From positions 1 to 64,000 of the forward strand of contig NZ_LOAS01000012.1 of the NCBI RefSeq assembly GCF_001558155.1: 64,000 nt of DNA. Reading direction: 5' to 3'. Under the pieces are notes generated by a model that was not told where the DNA came from, made no database searches, and worked only from the letters and a program-made list of their open reading frames with translations. Made by a program: the position numbers and the translations under genes. How positions within the stretch are numbered: the stretch's first letter is position 1; each line of letters starts with the position of its first letter. Below are positions 28,208 to 36,249 of the stretch, in pieces. This stretch comes from Aliiruegeria sabulilitoris. GTDB lineage: Bacteria; Pseudomonadota; Alphaproteobacteria; Rhodobacterales; Rhodobacteraceae.

Positions 28208-29155
28208 ATGATTAAAGTCACCAAACGCGCCTTGCTCGCCGCCGCCGCCGCTCTGCCCCTGATGGCCGGCTCGGTCTGGGCCGAAGGCCTGATGTCCATC
28301 ATCGTGACAGACCCGGCGAACCCATACTGGTTCACCGAAGGAGAGGTCGCCAAGGCCACCGCAATCGAAATGGGCTATGAGGCCAACGTCTCCGCCCACA
28401 AGGGCGACACCAATGTCGAGAGCAACCTGATCGACGCCGCGATCACCAACAAATCCGCCGCGATCATCCTCGATCCGGCCAATGCCGACGGTTCCATCGG
28501 TGCGGTCAAGAAGGCGATCGAGGCGGGCATCCCCGTCTTCCTCGTCAATGCCGAGATCAACGAGAGCGGTCTTGCGATCGGTCAGCTGGTGTCCAACAAC
28601 GCGCAGGGCGCTGCAATGGGCGCGGTGCAGTGGGTCGAGCTGGTAGGCGACGAGGCCAAGTATGTCGAGTTCTTCGGCAACCCGGCCGACAACAACGCCG
28701 CCACCCGCTCGAACGGCTACGAGACCGTGATCAGCCAGTATCCGGGCCTCGAGAAGGTCGCCGAGGAAGTGGCCAACTGGGACCGGACCCAAGGCTACAA
28801 CAAGATGCAGTCCATCATCCAGGCGAACCCGGACTTCACCGCCGTGATCTCCGGCAATGACGAGATGGCCCTTGGCGCGATCGCCGCGCTGAAGGAAGCC
28901 GGCAAGCTCGGCGACGTGATCGTGGGTGGCTTCGACGGCTCGCCTGATGCCGTGGAAGCGATCAAGGCCGGTGAGATGGCCTATTCGGTTCTCCAGCCCG
29001 TGGCCGTCTTCTCCGCTGAAGCCGTCAAGCAGGCCGATTACTACATCAAGAACGGCGAGCCGATGGTCGCTGAGGAAAAGCAGCTCTTCGATTGCCTGCT
29101 GATCACCCCGGACAACGTCGACAAGTATACTGCACCCTTCGTGCTCTCCGAGTAA
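28208..29155 (+). CDS. eryG: Polyol ABC transporter substrate-binding protein, RbsB family
   Basis: A 315-aa periplasmic protein with a clear signal peptide cleaved after SVWA. The ribose-binding-protein fold shows IIVTDPANPYWFTEGE at the ligand cleft, KSAAIILDPANADGS, GIPVFLVNAEIN, AVISGNDEMALGA and VIVGGFDGSPDAVEAI. It delivers the polyol, probably erythritol, to the permease. It is the last gene of the transporter operon and is followed 31 bases later by a terminator. Confidence 0.9.
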   Translation: MIKVTKRALLAAAAALPLMAGSVWAEGLMSIIVTDPANPYWFTEGEVAKATAIEMGYEANVSAHKGDTNVESNLIDAAITNKSAAIILDPANADGSIGAVKKAIEAGIPVFLVNAEINESGLAIGQLVSNNAQGAAMGAVQWVELVGDEAKYVEFFGNPADNNAATRSNGYETVISQYPGLEKVAEEVANWDRTQGYNKMQSIIQANPDFTAVISGNDEMALGAIAALKEAGKLGDVIVGGFDGSPDAVEAIKAGEMAYSVLQPVAVFSAEAVKQADYYIKNGEPMVAEEKQLFDCLLITPDNVDKYTAPFVLSE

Positions 29156-29186
29156 TCCGGATCACAAGTCACTGCAAAGCAAGTCG

Positions 29187-29210
29187 GAAGGCGTCCCAAC
29201 GGGCGCCTTC
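29187..29210 (+). terminator. Terminator of the polyol transporter operon
   Basis: The stem GAAGGCG(T)CCC/GGGCGCCTTC has a single bulged T and an AAC loop, and is followed by TGTCATTT. It lies 31 bases after the binding-protein stop. Confidence 0.7.
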
Positions 29211-29363
29211 TGTCATTTCGCGGGACGGAGGTTGCCGCTTTTCCCGACCAAATGCCTCGGAGCGCCTCGATCGAAAGTTGCAGGAAACCAGCGCAGGGGC
29301 GTCTTCATCGGATCGGTTTGTGGTATGCTGGGGGCGAGGATGTTCTAGCAGGAGATTTGCGCG

Positions 29364-30344
29364 TTGCTGTTGAAGTCACTCCGTCTCGCCGCGGCTGCCA
29401 TGATCATTGGCGCTTTGACCGGGGCATTCCCAACCCAGACGATTGCGCAAGGCACGGAGATTCCGGCCTGGTTACAAAAGCATGTCGGTACGGGCGATGG
29501 CCAGATCGCCCCGGTGATCCTGCAGAGGGCACGTGCGCTCTACCTGCAGAAACTGCGCCGGGGCGTGGTCTCGAATCCCTGCTACCTTGCCAAGGATGCG
29601 ACGCGCCCGAGCACCGCGCCCAGCGGCAAGCCGGGCCGCCGGTTCTACATCATCTGCGAATCCAAAAAATCTTTCCGCGCGGTTTCGTCGGGCTATGGCA
29701 ACGGGCGAAAATTGCGGCGCGCGGATTTCTCGAACGGCCGGCAATGCGCGAAGAACTTCTCCAACGCGGAGGGGTCGAAGCTGACCATGGGCGGGTCCTA
29801 CGTAACGGCCGAAACACGGACGTCCTTCAAGGGCTATTACCGCCAGTCGGGCAAGAGAAGACCGTTCCATCGCACCTTCCTGCTGTTTGACGGGGAAGGC
29901 GAAACGGAAAATGCAAGGGAGCGGGCCATCGGCGGACATCCTGCCGTTTTCCTGAAATGGCAGTGCCGCTACAAGAACCCGAGCAGCCCCAATGCCGACA
30001 GCGAGGGATATGTTCCGTACGGCGAATTGGTGAACTACACCGGCGGGCGCAGCAACGGCTGCACAACCTGGTCGCCTTCCGACTCAAGGGAAATCCTCGC
30101 GCTGGTGGAGGGCAATCCGACGACGCTCTACATCTACCCTGAATCCGGCGACATCAATGCCGTTGCAAGGGCGGTGAAGAAGGGAAGCTCCCTGTCGCGC
30201 TCCGGGCTCTACTGGAACGCGGCATGTCTCAATGCAATCGGCGCTCCCAAATTCTGGCCAAAGAACAAACTGCAGCCGATCATCAATGAATGGCGGCGGT
30301 CGCTGCCGAAACAGCCGACGCGGCAATTGCCGATCTGCAAGTGA
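29364..30344 (+). CDS. Secreted protein, possible YkuD-like L,D-transpeptidase relative
   Basis: A 326-aa exported protein starting at TTG 29364 (AGGAG nine bases upstream) with a signal peptide ending near TIAQG. The motif RSNGC with C233, followed by SPSDSREILALVEG and TTLYIYPES, resembles the S-x-G-C active site and following helix of the murein L,D-transpeptidase (YkuD_2) family, which crosslinks peptidoglycan. The upstream catalytic His region is not obvious, so the assignment is tentative. It may be non-catalytic, or an unrelated secreted protein. It has no operon partners and is convergent with a decayed regulator. Confidence 0.5.
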   Translation: MLLKSLRLAAAAMIIGALTGAFPTQTIAQGTEIPAWLQKHVGTGDGQIAPVILQRARALYLQKLRRGVVSNPCYLAKDATRPSTAPSGKPGRRFYIICESKKSFRAVSSGYGNGRKLRRADFSNGRQCAKNFSNAEGSKLTMGGSYVTAETRTSFKGYYRQSGKRRPFHRTFLLFDGEGETENARERAIGGHPAVFLKWQCRYKNPSSPNADSEGYVPYGELVNYTGGRSNGCTTWSPSDSREILALVEGNPTTLYIYPESGDINAVARAVKKGSSLSRSGLYWNAACLNAIGAPKFWPKNKLQPIINEWRRSLPKQPTRQLPICK

Positions 30345-30369
30345 AGGTAACGGCGGAGGCGGAGCTTTA

Positions 30370-31093
30370 GGCGCGAGGTCTTCCCTAGCGCTGCGGATGA
30401 CGTGTTCCATCGCCGCATAGGCGCGTTCCGGGTCATGATCGGCGATCGCCTGAACAATGGCGCGGTGGTCGGAGGCGTTCTGTTCCAGCGCCTCCGGGCT
30501 GCGGAAACTGGTCCGTGCGTGCACTTCGCGTGCGAGCACCGTTGCGAGCGTGGTCTGCACCAGATCGCCCAGCGAATGCATGACCCTGTTGCCGGTCATG
30601 CCGAGGATGGCGGTGTAAAACCCGAGATCCTCGGCAATGAACTCCCGGCGTGTCGCGGCCTCCGAGAGGGCGTGGACCCGGGCGTCGAGGATGGAAGATT
30701 GTTCGAGCTCGGCACGCCGGGCGACCATCGCGGCCGCAGCCGGCTCGAAGACCAGGCGGATCTAGAACAACTCGTCTGGAATCTCCGCGACTGGCGCAGC
30801 GACGCGTGCCAGCGCAGCGCATCGACATCGAACATGCTCCAATCGGTCGCCGGACGCACTCGGGTGCCGACCTTGGCCTTGGATTCCAGCAGACCCTTGG
30901 CGACCAGGATCCTCTTTGCCTCGCGGATAACCGTGCGCGAGACGCCGAACATGTCCTCCAGGTCGGGGTCGAACGGGATCAGCGTGCCTTGCGGGTATTT
31001 GCCGGCGACAATGCCCAGCCCGAGCTGTTCCACAACCTGCATCGTGCTGTTCAGCGCCCGCTCGGCAAAGCCGCCGGACGAGGTGAAATTCAT
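30370..31093 (-). pseudogene. Broken GntR/FCD regulator
   Basis: The N-terminal winged helix is complete from ATG 31093 (ERALNSTMQVVEQLG, MFGVSRTVIREAKRIL, TRVRPATDWSMFDVDALRW). After HASLRQS, near 30795, the frame is lost by one base. The correct frame resumes as AEIPDELF, then a TAG replaces the expected glutamate codon of ELFEIRL. The FCD domain then continues in that frame (VFEPAAAAMVARRAEL to HVIRSAREDLAP) and its natural end is missing. The frameshift and the nonsense codon together make it a pseudogene of a DgoR-like sugar-acid regulator. Confidence 0.82.
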
Positions 31094-31233
31094 GATTGCG
31101 TGGCGGAGTCGTTTGTTGGTCTTCTTCCGTTGGTCGTCGCCCATCCCAATGCCTTCTGCAGCATGATGAACGAGAAGAGCAGGCCCCCAATGACGAACTT
31201 GGTCCACCAGCTCTGCAGCGTGCCATCAAACAC
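31090..31233 (-). pseudogene. C-terminal remnant of an RbsC/YjfF-type ABC permease
   Basis: About 47 codons read VFDGTLQSWWTKFVIGGL and LFSFIMLQKALGW, which matches the last membrane helix of sugar ABC permeases of the YjfF/RbsC type. The frame ends TGA overlapping the ATG of the broken GntR gene, as intact operon neighbours do. Nothing of the rest of the permease is visible upstream, so a breakpoint lies near 31233. Confidence 0.5.
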
Positions 31234-31856
31234 GTGGGGCTCGGGGATTTGAAGCGCGACGGAGCATCCGGCCATTCATACGCTTGCCCGGTGCGAGATG
31301 GCCTCGCCAGCGCTTGGTCGCTCTTTCGACAAACCGGAACCGGCTGTTGGTATCTGCGACGTCCCGGCGTTGGGGCTGATCGCTTCCCGGTTTGCTAGGA
31401 ACTGAAAAGTCGACATGTGTTCGTGCGGTTGCCACCTTCGCGCTCGCGCTCACGATCACAAAGGGCCGTCGGGCAACGAGATCTTTCTGCGAGCAATTGG
31501 CCTGGCTGGGTTCGTTCAGCGGATTCTGCAAGACTGTCCCGGTTTGACGGGTGATTTCCTCGGTCGGAGTGATGTTCGAATTCCGATGCGATCCGTGCAT
31601 TCAAGATATTGAAAAAAATAGATAATGGCGGAATTCTCCAATGCGCTTCGTGGATTGGAGCCGTGTGGACATGGCAAAACTATAGACAGTTGGCATTTGG
31701 TTCTGTCACTTTCGGGAGGGAGGAGCCCAGAAAACGCGCGGGATCAAGGTGGTGGCCAACCGGATTTTTCCGGAGGACGAGGAGCCAGCTCAGTCGAATT
31801 GACGTCTGCGAATGTTGCTTGGGCTATGGGACTTTTCGAAGGGAGAATGTAGCTCA
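31234..31856. other. Gene-free stretch upstream of the tungsten oxidoreductase operon
   Basis: No credible gene was found here. The right half (31590-31700) is AT-rich, including TTGAAAAAAATAGATAATGG at 31609-31628, and probably holds the aor promoter. The left part next to 31233 has no recognisable match and may be scrambled sequence from the deletion that removed the permease. Confidence 0.5.
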
Positions 31857-32327
31857 ATGCAAAAATCTTTGTTCATCGATCCAGTCAAATGCACTGGATG
31901 TCTGCAATGCGAGATGGCCTGCTCATACGAGAACACAGGCACGCTCAATCCGTCTCAATCGCGGATCAAGGTCTTCAATTTCGAAGATCAGGGGCGACAG
32001 GTTCCCTATACCTGCACGCAATGCGACGAAGCCTGGTGCATGCATGCCTGCCCGGTAGACGCGATCGGCCTGGACAAGATTACCGGCGCAAAGGTGGTGG
32101 ATGACGACGCATGTGTCGGCTGCAAGGTCTGCACCATTTCCTGCCCCTTCGGAACGATCAACTATGTCGCCGAGACCGGAAAGGTCCAGAAATGCGATCT
32201 TTGCGGCGGCGACCCGGCCTGCGTGAAGGCCTGCCCGACGGATGCGATCACATATGTCGATTCCAACTGGACCGGCCTCGACCGCATGCGCCAGTGGGCC
32301 GGCCGTGCCAACGAAGCCAGTCTGTGA
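31857..32327 (+). CDS. aorA: Aldehyde oxidoreductase iron-sulfur subunit, AorA-like
   Basis: A 156-aa polyferredoxin with four Cys clusters for 4Fe-4S centres: CTGCLQCEMAC (from residue 12), CTQCDEAWCMHACP, CVGCKVCTISCP and CDLCGGDPACVKACP. It carries electrons between the tungsten subunit and the FAD subunit in the cytoplasm. ATG 31857 is chosen because the first cluster starts straight after it; GGGAG stands upstream. It opens an operon in the same order as aorABCDE of Aromatoleum. Confidence 0.88.
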   Translation: MQKSLFIDPVKCTGCLQCEMACSYENTGTLNPSQSRIKVFNFEDQGRQVPYTCTQCDEAWCMHACPVDAIGLDKITGAKVVDDDACVGCKVCTISCPFGTINYVAETGKVQKCDLCGGDPACVKACPTDAITYVDSNWTGLDRMRQWAGRANEASL

Positions 32328-32341
32328 GGGAGGGATAAATC

Positions 32342-34189
32342 ATGGCTTGGACAAGAAAAGTCCTCCGCGTCAACCTGACGGACGGCACCTGCACGCCCGA
32401 AGATCTCAACATGGACTGGGCGATGGACTATCTGGGGTCTCGTGGCCTCGCGACGAAGTATTTCGTCGAGGAAGTTGACGCGACAGTCGATCCGCTCGCA
32501 CCCGAGAACAAGATGATCATGGCAACCGGCCCGCTGACGGGCACCGTTGCCTCGACCGGCGGGCGCTATACCGTGATCACCAAGGGGCCGCTGACCGGCG
32601 CCATCGCCTGCTCCAACTCAGGCGGGTATTTCGGGGCCGAGATGAAGTTCGCCGGCTGGGACATGATCATCTTCGAGGGCAAGTCCGAAAAGCCGGTCTA
32701 CCTGATGGTCGAGAACGAGACCGCCCAACTGCGCGACGCGTCCCACCTCTGGGGCACCTCCACCTGGCATACGGAGGAGCAGATCAAGAAGGAGAACCAG
32801 GATCCGCTGATCCGTGTGTCCTCGATCGGCAAGGCCGGCGAAAGCGGCGTTCTCTATGCCTGTATCGTGAACGACCTGCACCGTGCCGCCGGACGTTCGG
32901 GGGTGGGCACCGTCATGGGATCGAAGAACCTGAAAGCGGTTGCGCTTCGTGGAACCCGGGGACTCTCGGGCATTCACGACTTCCCCGCCTTCATGAAGGT
33001 GACGGAGGAGAAGAAGCAGATCCTCGCGGAGAACGCTGTGACGGGCGAGGGCCTGCCGAGCTTCGGAACGCAGGTGCTGATGAACGTCATCAACGAGATG
33101 GGGGCCCTGCCAACGCGCAACCATCGTGACGTTCAGTTCGAGAAAGCCAACGATATTTCGGCCGAGGCGATGGCGAAGCCGCGCGAGTCCGATGGCAAGG
33201 CGCAACTGATCACCAATGCAGCCTGTTTCGGATGCACGATCGGATGCGGCCGGATCTCAAAGATCGACAAGGAACACTTCACCGTCGTGAACAAGCCCGA
33301 ATACTGGGGCGCGTCTGGCGGCCTGGAATACGAGGCGGCCTGGGCGCTCGGTGCTGCCAACGGGGTCGGCGATCTGGAGGTGCTGCAATATGCCAACCTG
33401 ATCTGCAACGAGCAGGGGATGGATCCGATCTCGTTCGGAGCCACCATCGGTGCGGTGATGGAACTCTATGAGATCGGCGTTCTTGACGACGAGACCATCG
33501 GACTTGCCGCGCCATTCGGTTCGGCCGAGGCGCTTGCCGAGCTGGTGGACATGACCGCGAACGGCGTCGGGTTCGGCAAGGAAATCGGCCTGGGCTCGAA
33601 ACGGCTGTGCGAGAAGTACCAGCGCCCTGAGCTGTCCATGAGCGTGAAGGGGCAGGAATTCCCCGCCTACGATTCCCGCGCCATCCAGGGCATGGGCCTG
33701 ACCTATGCCACGTCCAATCGGGGCGCCTGCCACCTGCGGTCCTACACCGTGTCCTCCGAAGTGCTGGGGATCCCGGAGAAGACCGACCCCCTGACGACCG
33801 AGGGCAAGCCGGGTCTGGTGATGGCGTTCCAGGATGCGACAGCGGCGTTCGACGCTTCCGGCCTGTGCATCTTCACCAGTTTCGCGTGGACGCTGGCCGA
33901 CATTCAGCCGCAGATCGACGCTGCCTGCGAAGGGGACTGGTCGTTGGAGAAGCTCAGCGAGGTCGGTGAGCGGATCTGGAACATGGAGAAGGTCTTCAAC
34001 CTCGAAGCCGGTCTGACCAAGGATGACGACAAGCTGCCCGAGCGCCTGACCACCGAGCCGGCCAAGGAAGGCCCGGCCAAGGGGCTGGTGTCCGGTGTGC
34101 CGGAGATGTTGCCGGAGTATTACGAGCTTCGGGGATGGGACACCGACGGCAAACCCAAGGCGGAAACGCTCGGGCGTCTCGGTCTCTGA
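32342..34189 (+). CDS. aorB: Tungsten-containing aldehyde ferredoxin oxidoreductase, AorB-like
   Basis: Catalytic subunit, 615 aa, oxidising aldehydes to acids (and able in relatives to reduce acids) with a tungsten bis-metallopterin. The 4Fe-4S ligands are visible: C295, C298 and C302 in ACFGCTIGC and C509 in SGLCIFTSF. Pterin-binding stretches include ATGPLTGT, GRYTVITKGPLTG and DPISFGATIGAVMEL. It matches the mesophilic, NAD-linked AOR class because of the flanking ferredoxin and FAD genes, unlike the single-gene archaeal enzymes. It starts 14 bases after aorA. Confidence 0.92.
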   Translation: MAWTRKVLRVNLTDGTCTPEDLNMDWAMDYLGSRGLATKYFVEEVDATVDPLAPENKMIMATGPLTGTVASTGGRYTVITKGPLTGAIACSNSGGYFGAEMKFAGWDMIIFEGKSEKPVYLMVENETAQLRDASHLWGTSTWHTEEQIKKENQDPLIRVSSIGKAGESGVLYACIVNDLHRAAGRSGVGTVMGSKNLKAVALRGTRGLSGIHDFPAFMKVTEEKKQILAENAVTGEGLPSFGTQVLMNVINEMGALPTRNHRDVQFEKANDISAEAMAKPRESDGKAQLITNAACFGCTIGCGRISKIDKEHFTVVNKPEYWGASGGLEYEAAWALGAANGVGDLEVLQYANLICNEQGMDPISFGATIGAVMELYEIGVLDDETIGLAAPFGSAEALAELVDMTANGVGFGKEIGLGSKRLCEKYQRPELSMSVKGQEFPAYDSRAIQGMGLTYATSNRGACHLRSYTVSSEVLGIPEKTDPLTTEGKPGLVMAFQDATAAFDASGLCIFTSFAWTLADIQPQIDAACEGDWSLEKLSEVGERIWNMEKVFNLEAGLTKDDDKLPERLTTEPAKEGPAKGLVSGVPEMLPEYYELRGWDTDGKPKAETLGRLGL

Positions 34190-34219
34190 CCCGAGCCGCA
34201 GGCAGACTTCCAAAAGGAC

Positions 34220-34258
34220 GCGGACGCATCCCTTTCTTCACGAAAGGGGAGCGTCCGC
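34220..34258 (+). promoter_or_regulatory. Long two-part hairpin between aorB and aorC
   Basis: The stem GCGGACGC/GCGTCCGC (34220-34227 with 34251-34258) encloses a 2x2 internal loop (AT/GA), then CCCTTTC/GAAAGGG (34230-34236 with 34242-34248) with the loop TTCAC. That is 15 paired bases, all perfect. No T tract follows. It lies 31 bases after aorB and 54 before aorC, and may lower aorC expression relative to aorAB. Confidence 0.7.
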
Positions 34259-34311
34259 CAGATTGGGCTATGAATCCTTTCTGCCCATGGAGCGAGGCAT
34301 AAGAGGAAATC

Positions 34312-35685
34312 ATGAAACATCTCATCCTCGGGAATGGTCCGGCCGGCGTGGTCGCGGCAGAGACCATCCGCAAGACCGACCCGACCTGTTCGATCACGCT
34401 TGTCGGGGCAGAACCCGAGCCTCCCTATTCCAGGATGGCGATCCCCTATCTGCTCGAAGAGAATATCGACGAGTCCGGCACCTATCTGCGCAAGACCGAA
34501 GGCCATTTCGAGAAGCTCGGGATCGAGCTGAAGGTTGGGCGCGCCACCGGGGTCGATCCGTCGAACAAGACCGTCCAGTTCGAGGACGGCAGCACCGAGA
34601 CCTATGACAAGCTTCTGATCGCCACGGGCGCGCGGCCAATCCTGCCGCCGATCCCGGGGGTCGACCTGCCCAACGTTCATACCTGCTGGACGCTGGACGA
34701 TGCCCGCCACATCGCCGCCCTGACACAAAAACAGGGGGCTCACGTGGTGCAACTGGGGGCGGGGTTCATCGGCTGCATCATCATGGAAGCCCTGAGCCTG
34801 CGTGGTACGGACCTGACGGTTGTCGAACTCGGAGACCGCATGGTGCCGCGCATGATGACCTCCGAGGCCGGGGGCATGATCAAGGACTGGGTGCAGAAGA
34901 AGGGCATCAATGTCGTCACCAGCACCAAGATCGAACGCATCGATCTGACCGATGCGGATAGGCCGGCATCGACGGAGAGCAAGTCCTTCCTGAAATCGGT
35001 CATCGAGAAGTTGACCGGTCACGAGGACGCCCCGGAACCGGCCGCCGCGTATGTTGATGCCGACGAGGACGAACTGACGGTGACCCTGTCCAGTGGCGAG
35101 AAGATCGCATGCCACGCGGTGATCATTTCGGCCGGTGTGCGGCCGAATGTCGAGTTCCTCGAAGGAACCGGCATCGACATCACCGACGGCATCCATACAG
35201 ACGATCGGATGGAGACATCGGTGCCCGACATCTTTGCCGCGGGCGACGTGGTCGCCGCGCCCGACTTTTTCACCGGCAAGCCGTTCTTCTCCGCCATTCA
35301 GCCCAACGCGGTGGACGAAGCGCGCGCTGCGGCGCTCAATATGGCCGGTCGGGACGCGCGCATGCACGGTGTGCTGCCGATCAACGTGCTCGACACGCTC
35401 GGCCTGATTTCCAGCTCCTTCGGACAATGGGAAGGCGTGGAAGGTGGGGAAAGTGTCGAGCTTTCCGACCCGGAACGCCACCGCTACATCTCGTTGCAAT
35501 TCGATGGCGACGTTCTGATCGGAGCGACGTCGATCGGCCTGACGCAGCATGTGGGCGTAGTCCGCGGGTTGATCCAAGGGAGGGTGGCTTTGGGAAAATG
35601 GAAGGATGTCCTGATGAAGGAACCCCTGCGCCTGTCGGAGGCCTATCTTGCCTGCGCGCAGCAACCGGGCGCATTGGCAGGTTAG
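34312..35685 (+). CDS. aorC: FAD/NAD(P)-binding oxidoreductase subunit, AorC-like
   Basis: A 457-aa flavoprotein of the NADH-oxidase/rubredoxin-reductase fold. The FAD site is LGNGPAGVVAAETI (from residue 6) and the NAD site is QLGAGFIGCIIMEAL (about 146-160). SVPDIFAAGDVV is the second FAD motif. No redox-active CxxxxC is present. A charged insert near residues 225-245 (about GHEDAPEPAAAYVDADEDE) is unusual. It links the W enzyme to NAD(H). GAGG precedes ATG 34312. The aorD start lies immediately behind its stop. Confidence 0.87.
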   Translation: MKHLILGNGPAGVVAAETIRKTDPTCSITLVGAEPEPPYSRMAIPYLLEENIDESGTYLRKTEGHFEKLGIELKVGRATGVDPSNKTVQFEDGSTETYDKLLIATGARPILPPIPGVDLPNVHTCWTLDDARHIAALTQKQGAHVVQLGAGFIGCIIMEALSLRGTDLTVVELGDRMVPRMMTSEAGGMIKDWVQKKGINVVTSTKIERIDLTDADRPASTESKSFLKSVIEKLTGHEDAPEPAAAYVDADEDELTVTLSSGEKIACHAVIISAGVRPNVEFLEGTGIDITDGIHTDDRMETSVPDIFAAGDVVAAPDFFTGKPFFSAIQPNAVDEARAAALNMAGRDARMHGVLPINVLDTLGLISSSFGQWEGVEGGESVELSDPERHRYISLQFDGDVLIGATSIGLTQHVGVVRGLIQGRVALGKWKDVLMKEPLRLSEAYLACAQQPGALAG

Positions 35686-35686
35686 G

Positions 35687-35938
35687 ATGCAGGCAAAACT
35701 CAAGCTCTTCGCGAGCCTTTCGGACTTTCTGCCGTCAGGAGCGCAGGCCAACCAGATCGATATCGACATCGGCGATGGCGAGTCCGTTGCCGCGATCATC
35801 GAACGGTTCCACTTGCCGGACAGGCTGGTGCATTTGGTGCTCGTCGACGGTGTTTTCATCAAGCCGGAGGACCGGGCGCAGCGCGATCTCAAGGACGGAG
35901 AAGTGCTGGCGATCTGGCCGCCGGTTGCCGGGGGATAG
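35687..35938 (+). CDS. aorD: MoaD/ThiS-family sulfur carrier, AorD-like
   Basis: An 83-aa ubiquitin-fold protein ending in GG (PPVAGG), the tail that an E1-like enzyme adenylates and thiocarboxylates. ATG 35687 follows the aorC stop by one base. In aor operons this carrier is thought to supply sulfur for the tungstopterin of AorB. The MoeB/ThiF partner is encoded two genes downstream. Confidence 0.87.
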   Translation: MQAKLKLFASLSDFLPSGAQANQIDIDIGDGESVAAIIERFHLPDRLVHLVLVDGVFIKPEDRAQRDLKDGEVLAIWPPVAGG

Positions 35939-35940
35939 GG

Positions 35941-36234
35941 GTGTCGGACGCGCTGAGCTTTCTTGAACGCGAGGTTTCCGCGACACTCGCGGAATATGCG
36001 CACGGCCTGCGGCTTGCCTTTCCCGAGGGCGTTTCCGGCGGTCCGACAGATTTCCTTGTGACAGACAGCCGGGCCCGGATCGAAATCCAGCTTGAGCCCG
36101 GTCCCGACCGGGTGATCGCGCTGATGCGTTTGCCGACGCTCACCGCGCGGCTTCGCTTCACCGGCGGAACCCAGGAAGAACGCAAGGCGATGCTGAAACG
36201 CATGGACCTTGCCATGCGTCGCGGGGGAGGCTGA
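35941..36234 (+). CDS. Unknown 97-aa protein inside the aor operon
   Basis: A small soluble protein starting at GTG 35941, two bases after aorD. It has no signal or membrane helix. The first half is acidic to neutral (FLEREVSATLAEYAHG), a short hydrophobic core follows (RVIALMRLPTLTARLRF), and the C-terminus is basic and glycine-rich (KRMDLAMRRGGG). I do not recognise a family. Lying between the sulfur carrier and its E1-like enzyme, it probably acts in tungsten-cofactor maturation or AOR assembly. That is inference from position only. Confidence 0.75.
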   Translation: MSDALSFLEREVSATLAEYAHGLRLAFPEGVSGGPTDFLVTDSRARIEIQLEPGPDRVIALMRLPTLTARLRFTGGTQEERKAMLKRMDLAMRRGGG

Positions 36235-36249
36235 CCCAGGAAGTGCCCA

